A DNA stretch of 64,000 nt from Leifsonia sp040686855 (GCF_040686855.1 NZ_JBFBOG010000003.1:124001-188000); one strand, 5' to 3'; positions 50,468 to 59,604 are shown, numbered from the stretch's first letter. Notes: generated by a model from the letters alone, not told the origin. Translations and numbers: made by a program.

Positions 50468-51202
50468 TCAGCTGCCGTAGTCGGTGTTGTAGAGCTCCAG
50501 GACGTCGCCGATCGGGCCGTCGAGCACCAGCTTCCCCTTGTCGAGGTACAGTCCGCGCTGGCAGAACCGGCGCAGGTCCTTCTCGTTGTGCGAGACGAAG
50601 AAGAGCGTCCGGCCGCCGGCCAGCAGCTCCTCGATGCGCCGGTAGCACTTCTCGCGGAAACCGCGGTCACCCACTGCCAGCACCTCGTCCACGAGCAGCA
50701 CCGGCTCCTCGAGCTGTGCGATCACGGAGAACGCGATGCGCACCTTCATGCCGCTGGAGAGATGCTTGTAGGGAGTGTCCACGAAGTCGCCGATCTCGGC
50801 GAAGTCGATGATCGAGTCGAAACGCGCGTCGATCTCGGCCTTCGACATCCCGTGCAGGCCCGCCGTGAGGTACACGTTGTCGCGTACGGTCAGGTCGTCG
50901 ACGAAGCCGCCGGTGATCTCGATCAGAGGAGCGACCCCTTCGGTCACGCGCACGGACCCCTCATCGGGCAGCAGGACGCCCGCCACGAGCTTCAGCAGGG
51001 TCGACTTGCCCTGTCCGTTGCGGCCGACCACGCCGATCGCCTCACCGGGCTGGACGTGGAAGGTCACGTTCCGCAGTGGCCAGAAGTCGTCGGGGCGCGT
51101 GCGGCGCTCCCGGGACGAGAACAGGTCCTTGAACGAACGGCGCGCGCCGCGGTTGCGGCGGAAGCGCACGCCGAGTCCGTCGACGGCGATGACCGGGGCC
51201 AC
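50468..51202 (-). CDS. ABC exporter ATPase for polysaccharide/teichoic acid (Wzt/TagH type)
   Basis: 244 residues. Walker A VVGRNGQGKSTLL, the Q-loop region VAPLIEITGGF, the signature HLSSGMKVRIAFS and Walker B PVLLVDEVLAVGDRGF followed by HNEKDLRRF are all typical of O-antigen/teichoic-acid exporter ATPases. The extra C-terminal carbohydrate-binding domain of longer Wzt proteins is absent. The GTG start abuts the permease stop without a gap, so the two form one exporter. The exported polymer is probably built using the adjacent nucleotidyltransferase. Confidence 0.94.
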   Translation of the reverse strand: MAPVIAVDGLGVRFRRNRGARRSFKDLFSSRERRTRPDDFWPLRNVTFHVQPGEAIGVVGRNGQGKSTLLKLVAGVLLPDEGSVRVTEGVAPLIEITGGFVDDLTVRDNVYLTAGLHGMSKAEIDARFDSIIDFAEIGDFVDTPYKHLSSGMKVRIAFSVIAQLEEPVLLVDEVLAVGDRGFREKCYRRIEELLAGGRTLFFVSHNEKDLRRFCQRGLYLDKGKLVLDGPIGDVLELYNTDYGS

Positions 51203-52087
51203 TCAGATCTCCTTCAGCACGTCGCGCTCGAAGCGCCGGAACACGAGCCACCCGATCCCCAGGATCACCAGCGACATGGCCGCGGCGACGCCGACCAGGA
51301 ACCAATCCAGCTCCTCGGCGAAGAAGGCGGAGCGGTAGAGGCTGAAGATGCCGGTGAGCGGGTTGAACGCCGACCAGAAGTGCAGCGAGAACAGCACGTC
51401 GGTGGAAGCGCCCGGATGCGTCGCGACGTACGCGGCGCAGTGCTTGGCGGCGATCCCGCCCCCGCAGCCGCCGGGGAGGTCGCGGGCGCTGTAGATGATG
51501 GGGGAGGCGTAGAAGAGGAACCGCAGCGCGAGCTTCACGGCCCGCTCCAGATCGCGGAAGAACACGACGAGCGGGGCGACGATGAGCCCCACGCCGATGG
51601 TCAGCACGGTCTGGATGAGGATGGCAAGCGGGAAGAACACGACGTCGACGTTCAGCTTCGCGCCGGTGATGATCGCGAAGAACGCGAGCACCGGCAGAGA
51701 CAACAGGAACTCGATGCCCTTGGACGCGACGATCCGGTTCACCCAGATCGTGCGCGGGATCATGGTCGAGCGGATGAGCTTCGCCTCGCGGATGTACGCG
51801 CGGGTGCTGTCCGACACGGCTCCGTTGAACCACATCCACGGCAGGAGCGCTGCCAGCAGGAACACGATGTACGGGTTCTCGCCGACGTCGCGCTTGAAGA
51901 TGACCGTGAAGACGAACCAGTAGATCGCGCTCATCACGAGCGGATCGAGGATCGACCACAGGTAGCCGAGGACGCTGGTGGAGTAGCGGACGCGCAGGTC
52001 GCGCTTGGTCAGCAGCCAGAGGGAGTGCCGGTAGCGCGTGAAGCGCGTGCGCTGCGCAGGGCGCACTTCAGTCGGGATACTGGTCAC
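51203..52087 (-). CDS. ABC exporter permease for polysaccharide (Wzm/TagG type)
   Basis: 294 residues, ABC-2 type. An amphipathic N-terminus (RYRHSLWLLTKRDLRVRYSTSVLGYLWS) is followed by six membrane helices. An extracellular loop near residues 195-225 carries two Cys (GGCGGGIAAKHCA) that could form a disulfide. It exports a lipid-linked glycan with the ATPase encoded next. It lies 53 bases downstream of the nucleotidyltransferase gene on the same strand. Confidence 0.93.
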   Translation of the reverse strand: MTSIPTEVRPAQRTRFTRYRHSLWLLTKRDLRVRYSTSVLGYLWSILDPLVMSAIYWFVFTVIFKRDVGENPYIVFLLAALLPWMWFNGAVSDSTRAYIREAKLIRSTMIPRTIWVNRIVASKGIEFLLSLPVLAFFAIITGAKLNVDVVFFPLAILIQTVLTIGVGLIVAPLVVFFRDLERAVKLALRFLFYASPIIYSARDLPGGCGGGIAAKHCAAYVATHPGASTDVLFSLHFWSAFNPLTGIFSLYRSAFFAEELDWFLVGVAAAMSLVILGIGWLVFRRFERDVLKEI

Positions 52088-52140
52088 GAGAACCCATCGT
52101 ATTGATCGAAGCTGCGTGAGGGCTCACGCGGCGGCTTCGA

Positions 52141-52833
52141 CTATACGAAAAGATTCGCGCGCTCCAGGTCCTCCTGGAAGTCGACCTCGACGGCGTACAG
52201 GTCGGAGATGTCCACCGGCTCGGCCAGCAGGCGGTCCTGTTCGATGGCGAGCTCGATGCCGCGCTCGAAGTAGTCCTGGTCGCCGACGCGCTGCAGCTGG
52301 CGCAGCAGGGTCGCCTTGTCGGCCGAGGAGATGTAGTTGATGCCCACGGCCTCGCCGAGACCGTTCTTGACGGTCTTGGACAGCTCCTGGATGTAGCCCT
52401 CGGGGCCGGTGGTGTACTTCACCTCTTCGTCGGCGACGGACGAGGTGTTGACGGTGACGAAGGTCTGGTCGCGGGCGACCATCGCGGCGCCGCGGACGAG
52501 CACGGCCGGGTCGAAGACCACGTCGCCGTTCATCCACAGCACGCCGCCGTTGCCGGAGGCCTGCAGGGCGCGCATGAGGCTCTTGGAGGTGTTGGTCTGG
52601 TCGTACTGCTCGTTGTAGACGAACTGCGCGTCCGGGAACGCCTCGATGATGTGCTCGAGCTTGTAGCCCACGACGATGGTGACCTGGACGTCCGTGCCGA
52701 AGGCGGCGTGGATGTTGTCGAACTGCTGCTGCATGATCGTGCGGCCATCGCTCAGCTCGGTGAGCGGCTTCGGGAGGCTCCGGCCGAGTCGGCTTCCCAT
52801 TCCGGCCGCGAGGATCACTACCTGGGTCGTCAC
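52141..52833 (-). CDS. Sugar/choline-phosphate nucleotidyltransferase (LicC-like)
   Basis: 230 residues. The nucleotidyltransferase fold starts VVILAAGMGSRLGRSLPKPL, where the G-x-G-x-R and Lys-Pro bind the NTP. It has VLWMNGDVVFD with the metal Asp and closes with SDLYAVEVDFQEDLERA, a tail seen in LicC-like cytidylyltransferases. It should activate a phospho-alcohol or sugar-phosphate for surface polymer synthesis. It heads the minus-strand unit with the ABC permease and ATPase. The GTG start gives MTTQVVILAAG. The activated group is not known. Confidence 0.88.
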   Translation of the reverse strand: MTTQVVILAAGMGSRLGRSLPKPLTELSDGRTIMQQQFDNIHAAFGTDVQVTIVVGYKLEHIIEAFPDAQFVYNEQYDQTNTSKSLMRALQASGNGGVLWMNGDVVFDPAVLVRGAAMVARDQTFVTVNTSSVADEEVKYTTGPEGYIQELSKTVKNGLGEAVGINYISSADKATLLRQLQRVGDQDYFERGIELAIEQDRLLAEPVDISDLYAVEVDFQEDLERANLFV

Positions 52834-53165
52834 AATCGTCTCCTTGGGTCGTCGCTCTGCGAGCGCTGAGCACGCACGGGCCGGGAGTTCACGAAGTGGT
52901 CACCCAGGATTTCCATGCTCCGACGAGAATACCGGGGTCCCCTGTCCGGGGGCAGGGGTTGACGGATGTCGTTGTTGTGTCGTTATCTTCCGCACAGGGT
53001 TTTCGGAGGGAGTCGACCCGCGCCACATGCCGTCCGGGGGGTTCGCATGAATGCAGGTATTGGTACGTTAGCGGGGTGAGTTCCGAGCACGCCCTCCCTA
53101 CGCCCTCCTCATCCGTCGAGGAGCCGCAGAAGGCGGAACCGGCGGGCTCGCAGAGGGGGGACACC
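52834..53165. promoter_or_regulatory. Divergent intergenic promoter region (332 bases)
   Basis: No gene is seen. A hairpin CCCCTG/CAGGGG (52939-52958) directly precedes TTGACG (52959-52964), a plausible -35 for the plus-strand ABC genes, with TATCTT at 52984-52989 as a loosely spaced -10. A second box, TACGTT (53064-53069), lies six bases before a GTG at 53076 that is in frame with the ATPase gene and could be a leaderless start. The left end must carry the promoter of the nucleotidyltransferase gene. Confidence 0.5.
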
Positions 53166-54131
53166 ATGGCGGACACCGCTGAGCAGGCGGCCGCGCAGAC
53201 CGAGGAGGCGCAGCCCGTCGCCGCGCCGAAGCGCGCACCGGCGAAGACTGCTGCGGCTGCGGCGGCGACGAGCACGCGCGCCCCGCGCAAGCGCACCACG
53301 ACGGCGAAGCCGCGCACCACGCGCGCCGCTGCGAAGCCGGTAGCGGAGGAGCCGAAGCCGGTCGACACGCGGCCGACCGTGCTGTCCATCGGCGGGTTGC
53401 ACAAGCGCTACGGCGACACGGTCGCCGTCGACGGCGTGACCCTCGACATCAAGGAGGGGTCGTTCTACGGCATCGTCGGCCCGAACGGCGCCGGCAAGAC
53501 CACGACCCTGTCCATCGTCACCGGCCTGCTGCGCCCCGACGCCGGCCGCGTCGTCGTCCACGGCGTGGACGTCTGGGCCGAGCCGGTGCGCGCCAAGCAC
53601 ATCATCGGCGTGCTCCCGGACAAGCTCCGCCTCTTCGACCGGCTGACCGGCGCGCAGTTCCTGCGCTACGCGGGGACGCTGCGGGGCCTGAGCACGAAGA
53701 CCGTCCGTGCGCGCACCGCGGATCTCGCCGCTGCCTTCGGCATCGAGGACGCGCTCGACCGCCTCGTGGCCGATTACTCCGCAGGCATGACCAAGAAGAT
53801 CGCCCTCGCGGCGGCCATGATCCATTCGCCGCGGCTTCTCGTGCTCGACGAGCCGTTCGAGTCGGTCGACCCGGTCTCCGCGGCCAACATCATCGACATC
53901 CTGCAGCGGTACACCGCCGCCGGCGGCACGGTCGTCGTCTCGAGCCACGGCATGGACATGATCCAGCGGGTCTGCGACAGCGTCGCCATCATCGTGCGCG
54001 GGCAGGTCCTCGCCGCGGGCACGATCGAGGAGGTGCGCGGCGCGCAGACGCTCGAGGAGCGCTTCGTCGAGCTGGCCGGCGGTCGCAAGGCAGCGGAAGG
54101 CATGGAGTGGTTGCACAGTTTCTCCGACTGA
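53166..54131 (+). CDS. ABC transporter ATPase with histone-like basic N-terminal tail
   Basis: 321 residues. The first 70 residues are disordered and rich in Ala, Lys, Arg, Pro and Thr (APKRAPAKTAAAAA, APRKRTTTAKPRTT), like tails of histone H1 or mycobacterial HupB. The ATPase core follows: Walker A GPNGAGKTTT (105-114), signature YSAGMTKKIALA, Walker B LLVLDEPFESVD and VVSSHGMDMI. It pairs with the membrane protein encoded next, overlapping by 25 bases. ATG 53166 has GAGGGGGG upstream; GTG 53076 would add 30 residues and fits a leaderless promoter. The transport substrate is unknown. Confidence 0.9.
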   Translation: MADTAEQAAAQTEEAQPVAAPKRAPAKTAAAAAATSTRAPRKRTTTAKPRTTRAAAKPVAEEPKPVDTRPTVLSIGGLHKRYGDTVAVDGVTLDIKEGSFYGIVGPNGAGKTTTLSIVTGLLRPDAGRVVVHGVDVWAEPVRAKHIIGVLPDKLRLFDRLTGAQFLRYAGTLRGLSTKTVRARTADLAAAFGIEDALDRLVADYSAGMTKKIALAAAMIHSPRLLVLDEPFESVDPVSAANIIDILQRYTAAGGTVVVSSHGMDMIQRVCDSVAIIVRGQVLAAGTIEEVRGAQTLEERFVELAGGRKAAEGMEWLHSFSD

Positions 54132-55684
54132 AGGCCCAGATCATGGGGAACGCCTTCCGGCGGACCCCCTGGCAGGTCTTCGGCCTGGTGATCGGGCTGC
54201 TCTACGGCGGCTTCATCACCGTGCTCGTCGTCGGGTCGCTCATCGCGGCGCGCACGGTCGCCGACACCGCGGCCACCCACAGCGTGGTCGTCGTGATCGG
54301 CTCGGTCGTGGTCGCCGGCTTCGCGTTGCTTCCCCTGCTGTTCGGCGTCGACGACACCCTCGACCCGCGCGAGTTCTCGCTGTTCGGCATCCCGAACCGC
54401 ACCCTCGCCACCGGGCTGCTGCTCGCGGGCCTGCTCGGCATCCCCTCGTTCGTGCTCATCGTGTGCAGTGCCGCCACGATCATCACCTGGTCGCAGAACC
54501 CGGGCACCGTGCTGATCGCGCTCGTCTCCGCGGTCGTGGTCGTGCTGACCTGCGTCCTCGCCTCCCGGGTCACCACGGCGATCGCGCACGCGATGCTCTC
54601 GACCCGACGCTCGCGCGAGGCGGGCGGGGTCATCGGCATCCTGCTGCTCGTGCTCGTCGCCCCGGTGCTGCTGCTCCTCGTGACCGTGGACTGGGGCCGC
54701 GACGGCCTCGGCGCGCTCGGCGGCTTCGCCCGCTGGCTCGCCTGGACCCCGCTCGGCGCCGCCTGGTCGGCCCCCGGCGCTGCGGCCGAGGGCCAGTGGG
54801 GAGCGGCGCTGCTGCAGCTGCTGATCGCCCTCGTCACGCTCGGCGTGCTGTGGCTGGGCTGGGTCGCGCTCGTCGCCCGCGTCATCGCGTCGCCGGAGCG
54901 CGAGGCCCGGTCGAAGGCGTATCACGGACTCGGCTGGTTCGACCGCCTGCCCGGCGGCCCGACCGCCGCGATCGCCGCGCGCTCCATGACCTACTGGGGG
55001 CGGGACGCCCGCTACTGGGTGTCGATCGTCCTCATCCCGGTCATCCCGATCTTCGTGATCGTCGCCCTCGCCCTCGCCGGGCTGCCGTCGCACTTCATCG
55101 CGCTGGTGCCGCTGCCGCTGGTGTGCCTGTTCCTCGGCTGGAGTATCCACAACGACCTCGCGTACGACAGCACCGCGATCTGGATGCACCTGGTGTCGGG
55201 CACCCGCGGTCTCGCGGATCGCGCCGGGCGGATGTTCCCGCCGATCGTCGTCGGCATCCCGGTGCTCGTGCTCGGGTCGATCGCGACCACGATCGTCTTC
55301 GGCGACTGGGCGGTGCTGCCGTCGGTCGCAGCGCTGAGCGGCGCCATCCTGGTCATCGGCCTGGGGCTGTCGAGCATTTCCTCCGCCCTGTTCCCGTACC
55401 CCGCCACGAAGCCCGGCGACAGCGCGTTCACGCAGCCGCAGACCTCCGGCGCGTCGGCGGCCGTCGTGCAGTCGCTCAGCTTCTTCGCCATCCTGATCCT
55501 GGCGTCGCCCGTTCTGATCTTCCTGGTGCTGGGTCTCACCGTGAACGCCTTCTGGCTGGCCGTCGCGCCGGTCGTGGCCGTGCTGATCGGGTTCGGGACG
55601 CTGTTCCTCGGCCTCTGGCTCGGCGGCCGGGTGTTCGAGCGCCGCGGGCCGGAGCTCATGGCGTTCGCCAACCGCAACGACTGA
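54107..55684 (+). CDS. ABC-type membrane permease, about 12 helices
   Basis: 525 residues with roughly 12 membrane helices in two sets, separated by a cytoplasmic loop near 260-290 (SPEREARSKAYHGLGWFDRLPGG). It resembles the large ABC-2-like transmembrane partners of actinobacterial drug or polymer exporters. The GTG lies inside the end of the ATPase gene, so the proteins are made together. Direction and substrate of transport cannot be read from the sequence. Confidence 0.88.
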   Translation: MVAQFLRLKAQIMGNAFRRTPWQVFGLVIGLLYGGFITVLVVGSLIAARTVADTAATHSVVVVIGSVVVAGFALLPLLFGVDDTLDPREFSLFGIPNRTLATGLLLAGLLGIPSFVLIVCSAATIITWSQNPGTVLIALVSAVVVVLTCVLASRVTTAIAHAMLSTRRSREAGGVIGILLLVLVAPVLLLLVTVDWGRDGLGALGGFARWLAWTPLGAAWSAPGAAAEGQWGAALLQLLIALVTLGVLWLGWVALVARVIASPEREARSKAYHGLGWFDRLPGGPTAAIAARSMTYWGRDARYWVSIVLIPVIPIFVIVALALAGLPSHFIALVPLPLVCLFLGWSIHNDLAYDSTAIWMHLVSGTRGLADRAGRMFPPIVVGIPVLVLGSIATTIVFGDWAVLPSVAALSGAILVIGLGLSSISSALFPYPATKPGDSAFTQPQTSGASAAVVQSLSFFAILILASPVLIFLVLGLTVNAFWLAVAPVVAVLIGFGTLFLGLWLGGRVFERRGPELMAFANRND

Positions 55685-55724
55685 GTCCAGGAGCGTCGCG
55701 GCCTGCGGCGTCTACACTGGAGGC

Positions 55725-56003
55725 ATGAACGAAGCGAGCATCTCCGAGCCCGGCGGCATGCCCAGCGGCGGCGGTGCGACCACGCTCGATCGCGAGCTCG
55801 AGGAGCTTCTGCAGAACCAGGAGCCGGGCGACCACGAGCGCTTCTCGCACTACGTGAAGAAGGAGCAGATCCTCGAGTCGGCGATCACCGGCAAGCCCGT
55901 CAAGGCCCTGTGCGGCAAGATGTGGACGCCGAACCGCGACCCCGAGAAGTTCCCGGTCTGCCCGACCTGCCGCGAGATCTACGAGGGCCTGCAGGGCGAG
56001 TAG
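55725..56003 (+). CDS. DUF3039 family protein
   Basis: 92 residues. The family core runs from DHERFSHYVKKEQILESAITG to the end, with Cys residues in VKALCGKMW and FPVCPTCREIYEGL that could bind a zinc ion. The function is unknown. TACACT at 55713-55718 lies six bases before the ATG and GGAGG is adjacent, so the transcript is either leaderless or very short-leadered. It is convergent with pncB. Confidence 0.9.
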   Translation: MNEASISEPGGMPSGGGATTLDRELEELLQNQEPGDHERFSHYVKKEQILESAITGKPVKALCGKMWTPNRDPEKFPVCPTCREIYEGLQGE

Positions 56004-56012
56004 CCCTCCGCC

Positions 56013-57332
56013 TCACTCGAAGAGCGTCGGCAGCACCGGGTCGCCCCGGCCCAGGCGGAACGCCTCGTCCGGCAGCTCGCTCATCGCCAGCTCGCGGTGC
56101 TCGCGTGCGCGGCGCGTCCCCTCGATCCCCAGGTGCTCTGCGTGCACCTCGCCGTCGGTGATGAGCGGGGTGAGGAGGTCGCGGCCGGTGTCGTCCGGGG
56201 TGTCGCCCTTCTCGACGATGTGCACCACCTCGGCGATCGCCGTGCCGTTCGCGTCGTGACGGCGGACCGGGTGCTTGCGCCCGCCGACGCTCGCCTTGTG
56301 CTCGGACTTCTTGGCCACCGGGATCCACTCGCCGTCGCCGCCGGTGCTGCGGTGCGCGACCAGCTTGTAGACCATGCCGGAGGCCGGATAGCCGGAGCCG
56401 GTGACGACGGACGTCCCGACGCCGTACGAGTCGACCGGGGAGGCGGCGAGGGCCGCGATGGTGAACTCGTCGAGGTCGTTCGTAACGGTGATGCGGGTCT
56501 TCGTCGCGCCGAGGTCGTCCAGCTGCGCCCGCACCTGCTTCACCAGCTTGGGCAGGTCGCCGGAGTCGAGGCGGATGGCCCCGAGCTCGGGACCCGCGAC
56601 CTTGACCGCCGTGTCGATCGCCTTCTCGACGTCGAACGTGTCCACCAGCAGTGTCGTGCCGGGGCCGAGCGCATCCACCTGGGCCCGGAACGCGGCCTCC
56701 TCGCTGTCGAACAGCAGCGTGAACGCGTGCGCGGCGGTGCCCATGGTCGGCACGCCCCAGGTGCGGCCGGCCTCCAGGTTGGAGGTGGCCGAGAAGCCGG
56801 CGATGAACGCGGCGCGGGCGGCGGCGACGGCCGAACGCTCGTTCGCCCTGCGCGAGCCCATCTCGGCGAGCGGCCGCCCGACGGCGGCGGACACCATGCG
56901 CGCGGCCGCGGACGCGACCGCGGAGTCGTAATTGAAGACGCTCAGCAGCAGGGTCTCCAGGATGACGCCCTCGGCGAAGGGGGCGTCCACGATGAAGAAC
57001 GGCGACCCGGGGAAGAACAGCTCGCCCTCGCGGTAGCCGCGGATGGTGCCGGAGAAGCGGTAGTCGGCGAGCCAGTCTATCGTCTCGTCGCGCACGACAT
57101 GGTTGTCGCGGAGGAACTGCAGCTCCGCATCCCCGAACCGGAACTGCTCGATCAGCTCCAGGAGGCGGCCGGTGCCGGCGAGCACGCCGTAGCGGCGCCC
57201 GGCGGGGAGACGCCGGGTGAACGCCTCGAAGACGCACTCGCGGTCGTGCGTGCCGGCGAGCAGGGCGGCGTCGAGCATGGTGAGCTCGTAGCGGTCGGTC
57301 AGGAAGGCGGTGGACGCGGGTGCCTGGGTCAC
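56013..57332 (-). CDS. pncB: Nicotinate phosphoribosyltransferase
   Basis: 439 residues. Landmarks: FLTDRYELTMLDAAL at the start, FEAFTRRLPAGRRYGVLAG, GSRRANE, FSATSNLEAG, PTMGTAAHAF with the autophosphorylated-type His region, AIRLDSGDL and GVGTSVVTGSG. It joins nicotinate to PRPP in the NAD salvage (Preiss-Handler) route. With nudC in the same window, both NAD salvage and NAD breakdown are represented. GTG start; divergent from murI with 37 bases between starts. Confidence 0.95.
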   Translation of the reverse strand: MTQAPASTAFLTDRYELTMLDAALLAGTHDRECVFEAFTRRLPAGRRYGVLAGTGRLLELIEQFRFGDAELQFLRDNHVVRDETIDWLADYRFSGTIRGYREGELFFPGSPFFIVDAPFAEGVILETLLLSVFNYDSAVASAAARMVSAAVGRPLAEMGSRRANERSAVAAARAAFIAGFSATSNLEAGRTWGVPTMGTAAHAFTLLFDSEEAAFRAQVDALGPGTTLLVDTFDVEKAIDTAVKVAGPELGAIRLDSGDLPKLVKQVRAQLDDLGATKTRITVTNDLDEFTIAALAASPVDSYGVGTSVVTGSGYPASGMVYKLVAHRSTGGDGEWIPVAKKSEHKASVGGRKHPVRRHDANGTAIAEVVHIVEKGDTPDDTGRDLLTPLITDGEVHAEHLGIEGTRRAREHRELAMSELPDEAFRLGRGDPVLPTLFE

Positions 57333-57369
57333 GCCGCCCAGCCTACTCAGCCGGGTAGGCTGGACTGCT

Positions 57370-58188
57370 GTGACGGATGCGCCGATTGGGATCTTCGACT
57401 CGGGAGTGGGCGGGCTGACCGTCGCCCGGGCGATCCGCGATCAGCTGCCGAACGAGTCGCTGCTCTACGTCGGCGACACCGCGCACAGCCCGTACGGTCC
57501 CAAGTCGATCGCCGACGTTCGCCGCTACTCGCTGGAAGTGCTCGACTTCCTGGTGGACCAGGGCGTCAAGCTGCTCGTGATCGCGTGCAACACGGCCTCG
57601 TCCGCGGTGCTGCGGGATGCTCGGGAGCGGTACGACGTGCCCGTGATCGAGGTCATCCAGCCGGCGGTCCGCCGGGCCGTGGCGGCGACGCGCACCGGCC
57701 GGGTCGGGGTGATCGGCACGGTCGGCACCATCGCATCCCGCGCCTACGAGGACGCGTTCGCCGCCGCCCCGACGCTGCAGCTCTTCACGCAGGCGTGCCC
57801 GCGTTTCGTCGAGTTCGTCGAGGCGGGGATCACCAGCGGCGAGGAAGTCCTCCGCGTCACGGCCGAGTACCTGCAGCCGCTGCGCGACGCCGACGTCGAC
57901 ACGCTGGTGCTGGGATGCACGCACTACCCGTTCCTGAAGGGCGCCATCTCGTACGTGATGGGCGAGGGCGTCTCGCTGGTGTCGAGCGACACCGAGACCG
58001 CGAAGGACGTCTACCGGACCCTCGTCGAACAGGGCCTGGAACGGCGCTCGCCCCTGCCGCCGACCATCCGCTACGAGGCCACCGGCTCGGACGCCGACTA
58101 CTTCCTGCGCCTGGCGCACCGGTTCATCGGCCCCGAGGTCTCTCGCGTCGATCTGGTGCAGACCGGCGTCATCGACCTGCCGCTGTAG
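57370..58188 (+). CDS. murI: Glutamate racemase
   Basis: 272 residues. Catalytic cysteines are in IACNTASS and LGCTHYPF. The start IGIFDSGVGGLTVARAI and YVGDTAHSPYG are classical. It makes D-glutamate for peptidoglycan. The GTG follows a TAGGCT box by eight bases, again suggesting a leaderless start. It begins the murI-rph-rdgB cluster found in many actinobacteria. Confidence 0.97.
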   Translation: MTDAPIGIFDSGVGGLTVARAIRDQLPNESLLYVGDTAHSPYGPKSIADVRRYSLEVLDFLVDQGVKLLVIACNTASSAVLRDARERYDVPVIEVIQPAVRRAVAATRTGRVGVIGTVGTIASRAYEDAFAAAPTLQLFTQACPRFVEFVEAGITSGEEVLRVTAEYLQPLRDADVDTLVLGCTHYPFLKGAISYVMGEGVSLVSSDTETAKDVYRTLVEQGLERRSPLPPTIRYEATGSDADYFLRLAHRFIGPEVSRVDLVQTGVIDLPL

Positions 58189-58208
58189 ACCACCATCGAG
58201 GAGAATCC

Positions 58209-58955
58209 GTGACCGACATCACCCGCGCCGACGGGCGCACGCCGAGCCAGCTGCGTCCTGTCACCATCGAGCGCGGCTGGAGCCGCCAGGCCGAAGGGTC
58301 GGCCCTCGTCTCGTTCGGCAACACCAAGGTGCTGTGCACGGCCTCCTTCACCAACGGCGTCCCGCGCTGGATGTCGGGGAAGGGCCGCGGCTGGGTCACG
58401 GCCGAGTACGCGATGCTGCCCCGCTCCACCAACGAGCGGATGGACCGCGAGTCGATCAAGGGGCGCGTCGGCGGCCGCACCCATGAGATCAGCCGCCTGA
58501 TCGGCCGCAGCCTGCGCGCGGTCGTCGACATGAAGGCTCTGGGCGAGAACACCATCGTGCTCGACTGCGACGTGCTCCAGGCGGATGGCGGCACGCGGAC
58601 CGCGGCCATCACCGGCGCCTACGTCGCACTCGCCGAGGCGCTGGAGTGGGGCCGCGAGCACCGCTTCATCGGCCAGAAGGCGACGCCGCTGATCGACTCC
58701 GTCTCGGCGGTCTCGGTCGGGATCATCGACGGCACGCCGATGCTCGACCTCGCGTACGTCGAGGACGTGCGGGCCGAGACCGACATGAATGTCGTCGTCA
58801 CCGGCCGCGGGCTGTTCGTCGAGGTGCAGGGCACCGCCGAGGGTGCGCCGTTCGATCGCAACGAGCTGAACTCGCTGCTCGACCTCGCGCTGGGCGGCGC
58901 GACCGAGCTGGCCGCCATCCAGACCGCGACCCTCGCGCCCGCCGCAGAGGCGTGA
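58209..58955 (+). CDS. rph: Ribonuclease PH
   Basis: 248 residues. Phosphorolytic 3'-5' exoribonuclease landmarks: RPVTIERGWSRQAEGSALVSFGNTKVLCTA, GWVTAEYAMLPRST, RIGRSLRA-type IGRSLRAVVDM, DCDVLQADGGTRTA and VQGTAEGAPFDRNEL. It trims tRNA 3' ends in the cytoplasm. It starts 20 bases after murI with a GAGGAG site, and its stop overlaps the rdgB GTG. Confidence 0.97.
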   Translation: MTDITRADGRTPSQLRPVTIERGWSRQAEGSALVSFGNTKVLCTASFTNGVPRWMSGKGRGWVTAEYAMLPRSTNERMDRESIKGRVGGRTHEISRLIGRSLRAVVDMKALGENTIVLDCDVLQADGGTRTAAITGAYVALAEALEWGREHRFIGQKATPLIDSVSAVSVGIIDGTPMLDLAYVEDVRAETDMNVVVTGRGLFVEVQGTAEGAPFDRNELNSLLDLALGGATELAAIQTATLAPAAEA

Positions 58956-59542
58956 GCGTGCGGGTCGTCCTCGCCACGCACAACCGGGGCAAGGCGCAGG
59001 AGTTCCAGGAGTTGCTGGGCCGCGAGGTGCCCGGACTCGAGATCGTGACCTACGAGGGTCCGGAGCCCGTCGAGGACGGCACCAGCTTCGAGGAGAACGC
59101 GCTGATCAAGGCGCGCGCCGCAGCCTCCCACACCGGACTGCCCGCGCTGGCCGACGACTCCGGCATCTGCGTGGATGTGATGGGCGGCGCGCCCGGCATC
59201 TTCTCGGCGCTGTGGTCGGGGACGCACGGGGACGCGCAGGCGAACATCCGCCTGCTGCTCGCCCAGCTGGCCGACATCCGCGACGAGGACCGTACCGCCC
59301 ACTTCACGGCGACGCTCGCACTGGTCGTGCCGGGCGGGGAGCCGACGCTCGTGCAGGGCGTCTGGCCGGGCCGCATCGCGCGCGAGCCGCGCGGCGAGCA
59401 CGGGCACGGCTACGACCCGATCTTCCTGCCGGACGGGCACGACCGCACCGCCGCCGAGCTCACCCTGCAGGAGAAGAACGCCGAGAGCCACCGGGCGCGG
59501 GCGCTCGCCGCGATCGTCCCCGCGCTGCGCGAACTGGGCTGA
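58952..59542 (+). CDS. rdgB: RdgB/HAM1 non-canonical purine NTP pyrophosphatase
   Basis: 196 residues. Landmarks: LATHNRGKAQEFQELL, SFEENALIKARAA, ADDSGICVDVMGGAPGIFSA, and HGYDPIFLPDG with AELTLQEKN. It removes dITP and XTP from the nucleotide pool. The GTG start overlaps the rph stop by four bases, so translation is coupled. Confidence 0.96.
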   Translation: MSVRVVLATHNRGKAQEFQELLGREVPGLEIVTYEGPEPVEDGTSFEENALIKARAAASHTGLPALADDSGICVDVMGGAPGIFSALWSGTHGDAQANIRLLLAQLADIRDEDRTAHFTATLALVVPGGEPTLVQGVWPGRIAREPRGEHGHGYDPIFLPDGHDRTAAELTLQEKNAESHRARALAAIVPALRELG

Positions 59543-59604
59543 GCCGGCCGGTCTGAGAACGGCACTCATTCCCATCTAGCCGCGGGCTCTGGCGGGAGCG
59601 GCGA

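Noticed and set aside
52889..53404. Minus-strand gene in the gap before the ABC ATPase
   Set aside because: It reads opposite the basic tail and promoter region, with Ala/Val/Arg-rich composition and no motif.
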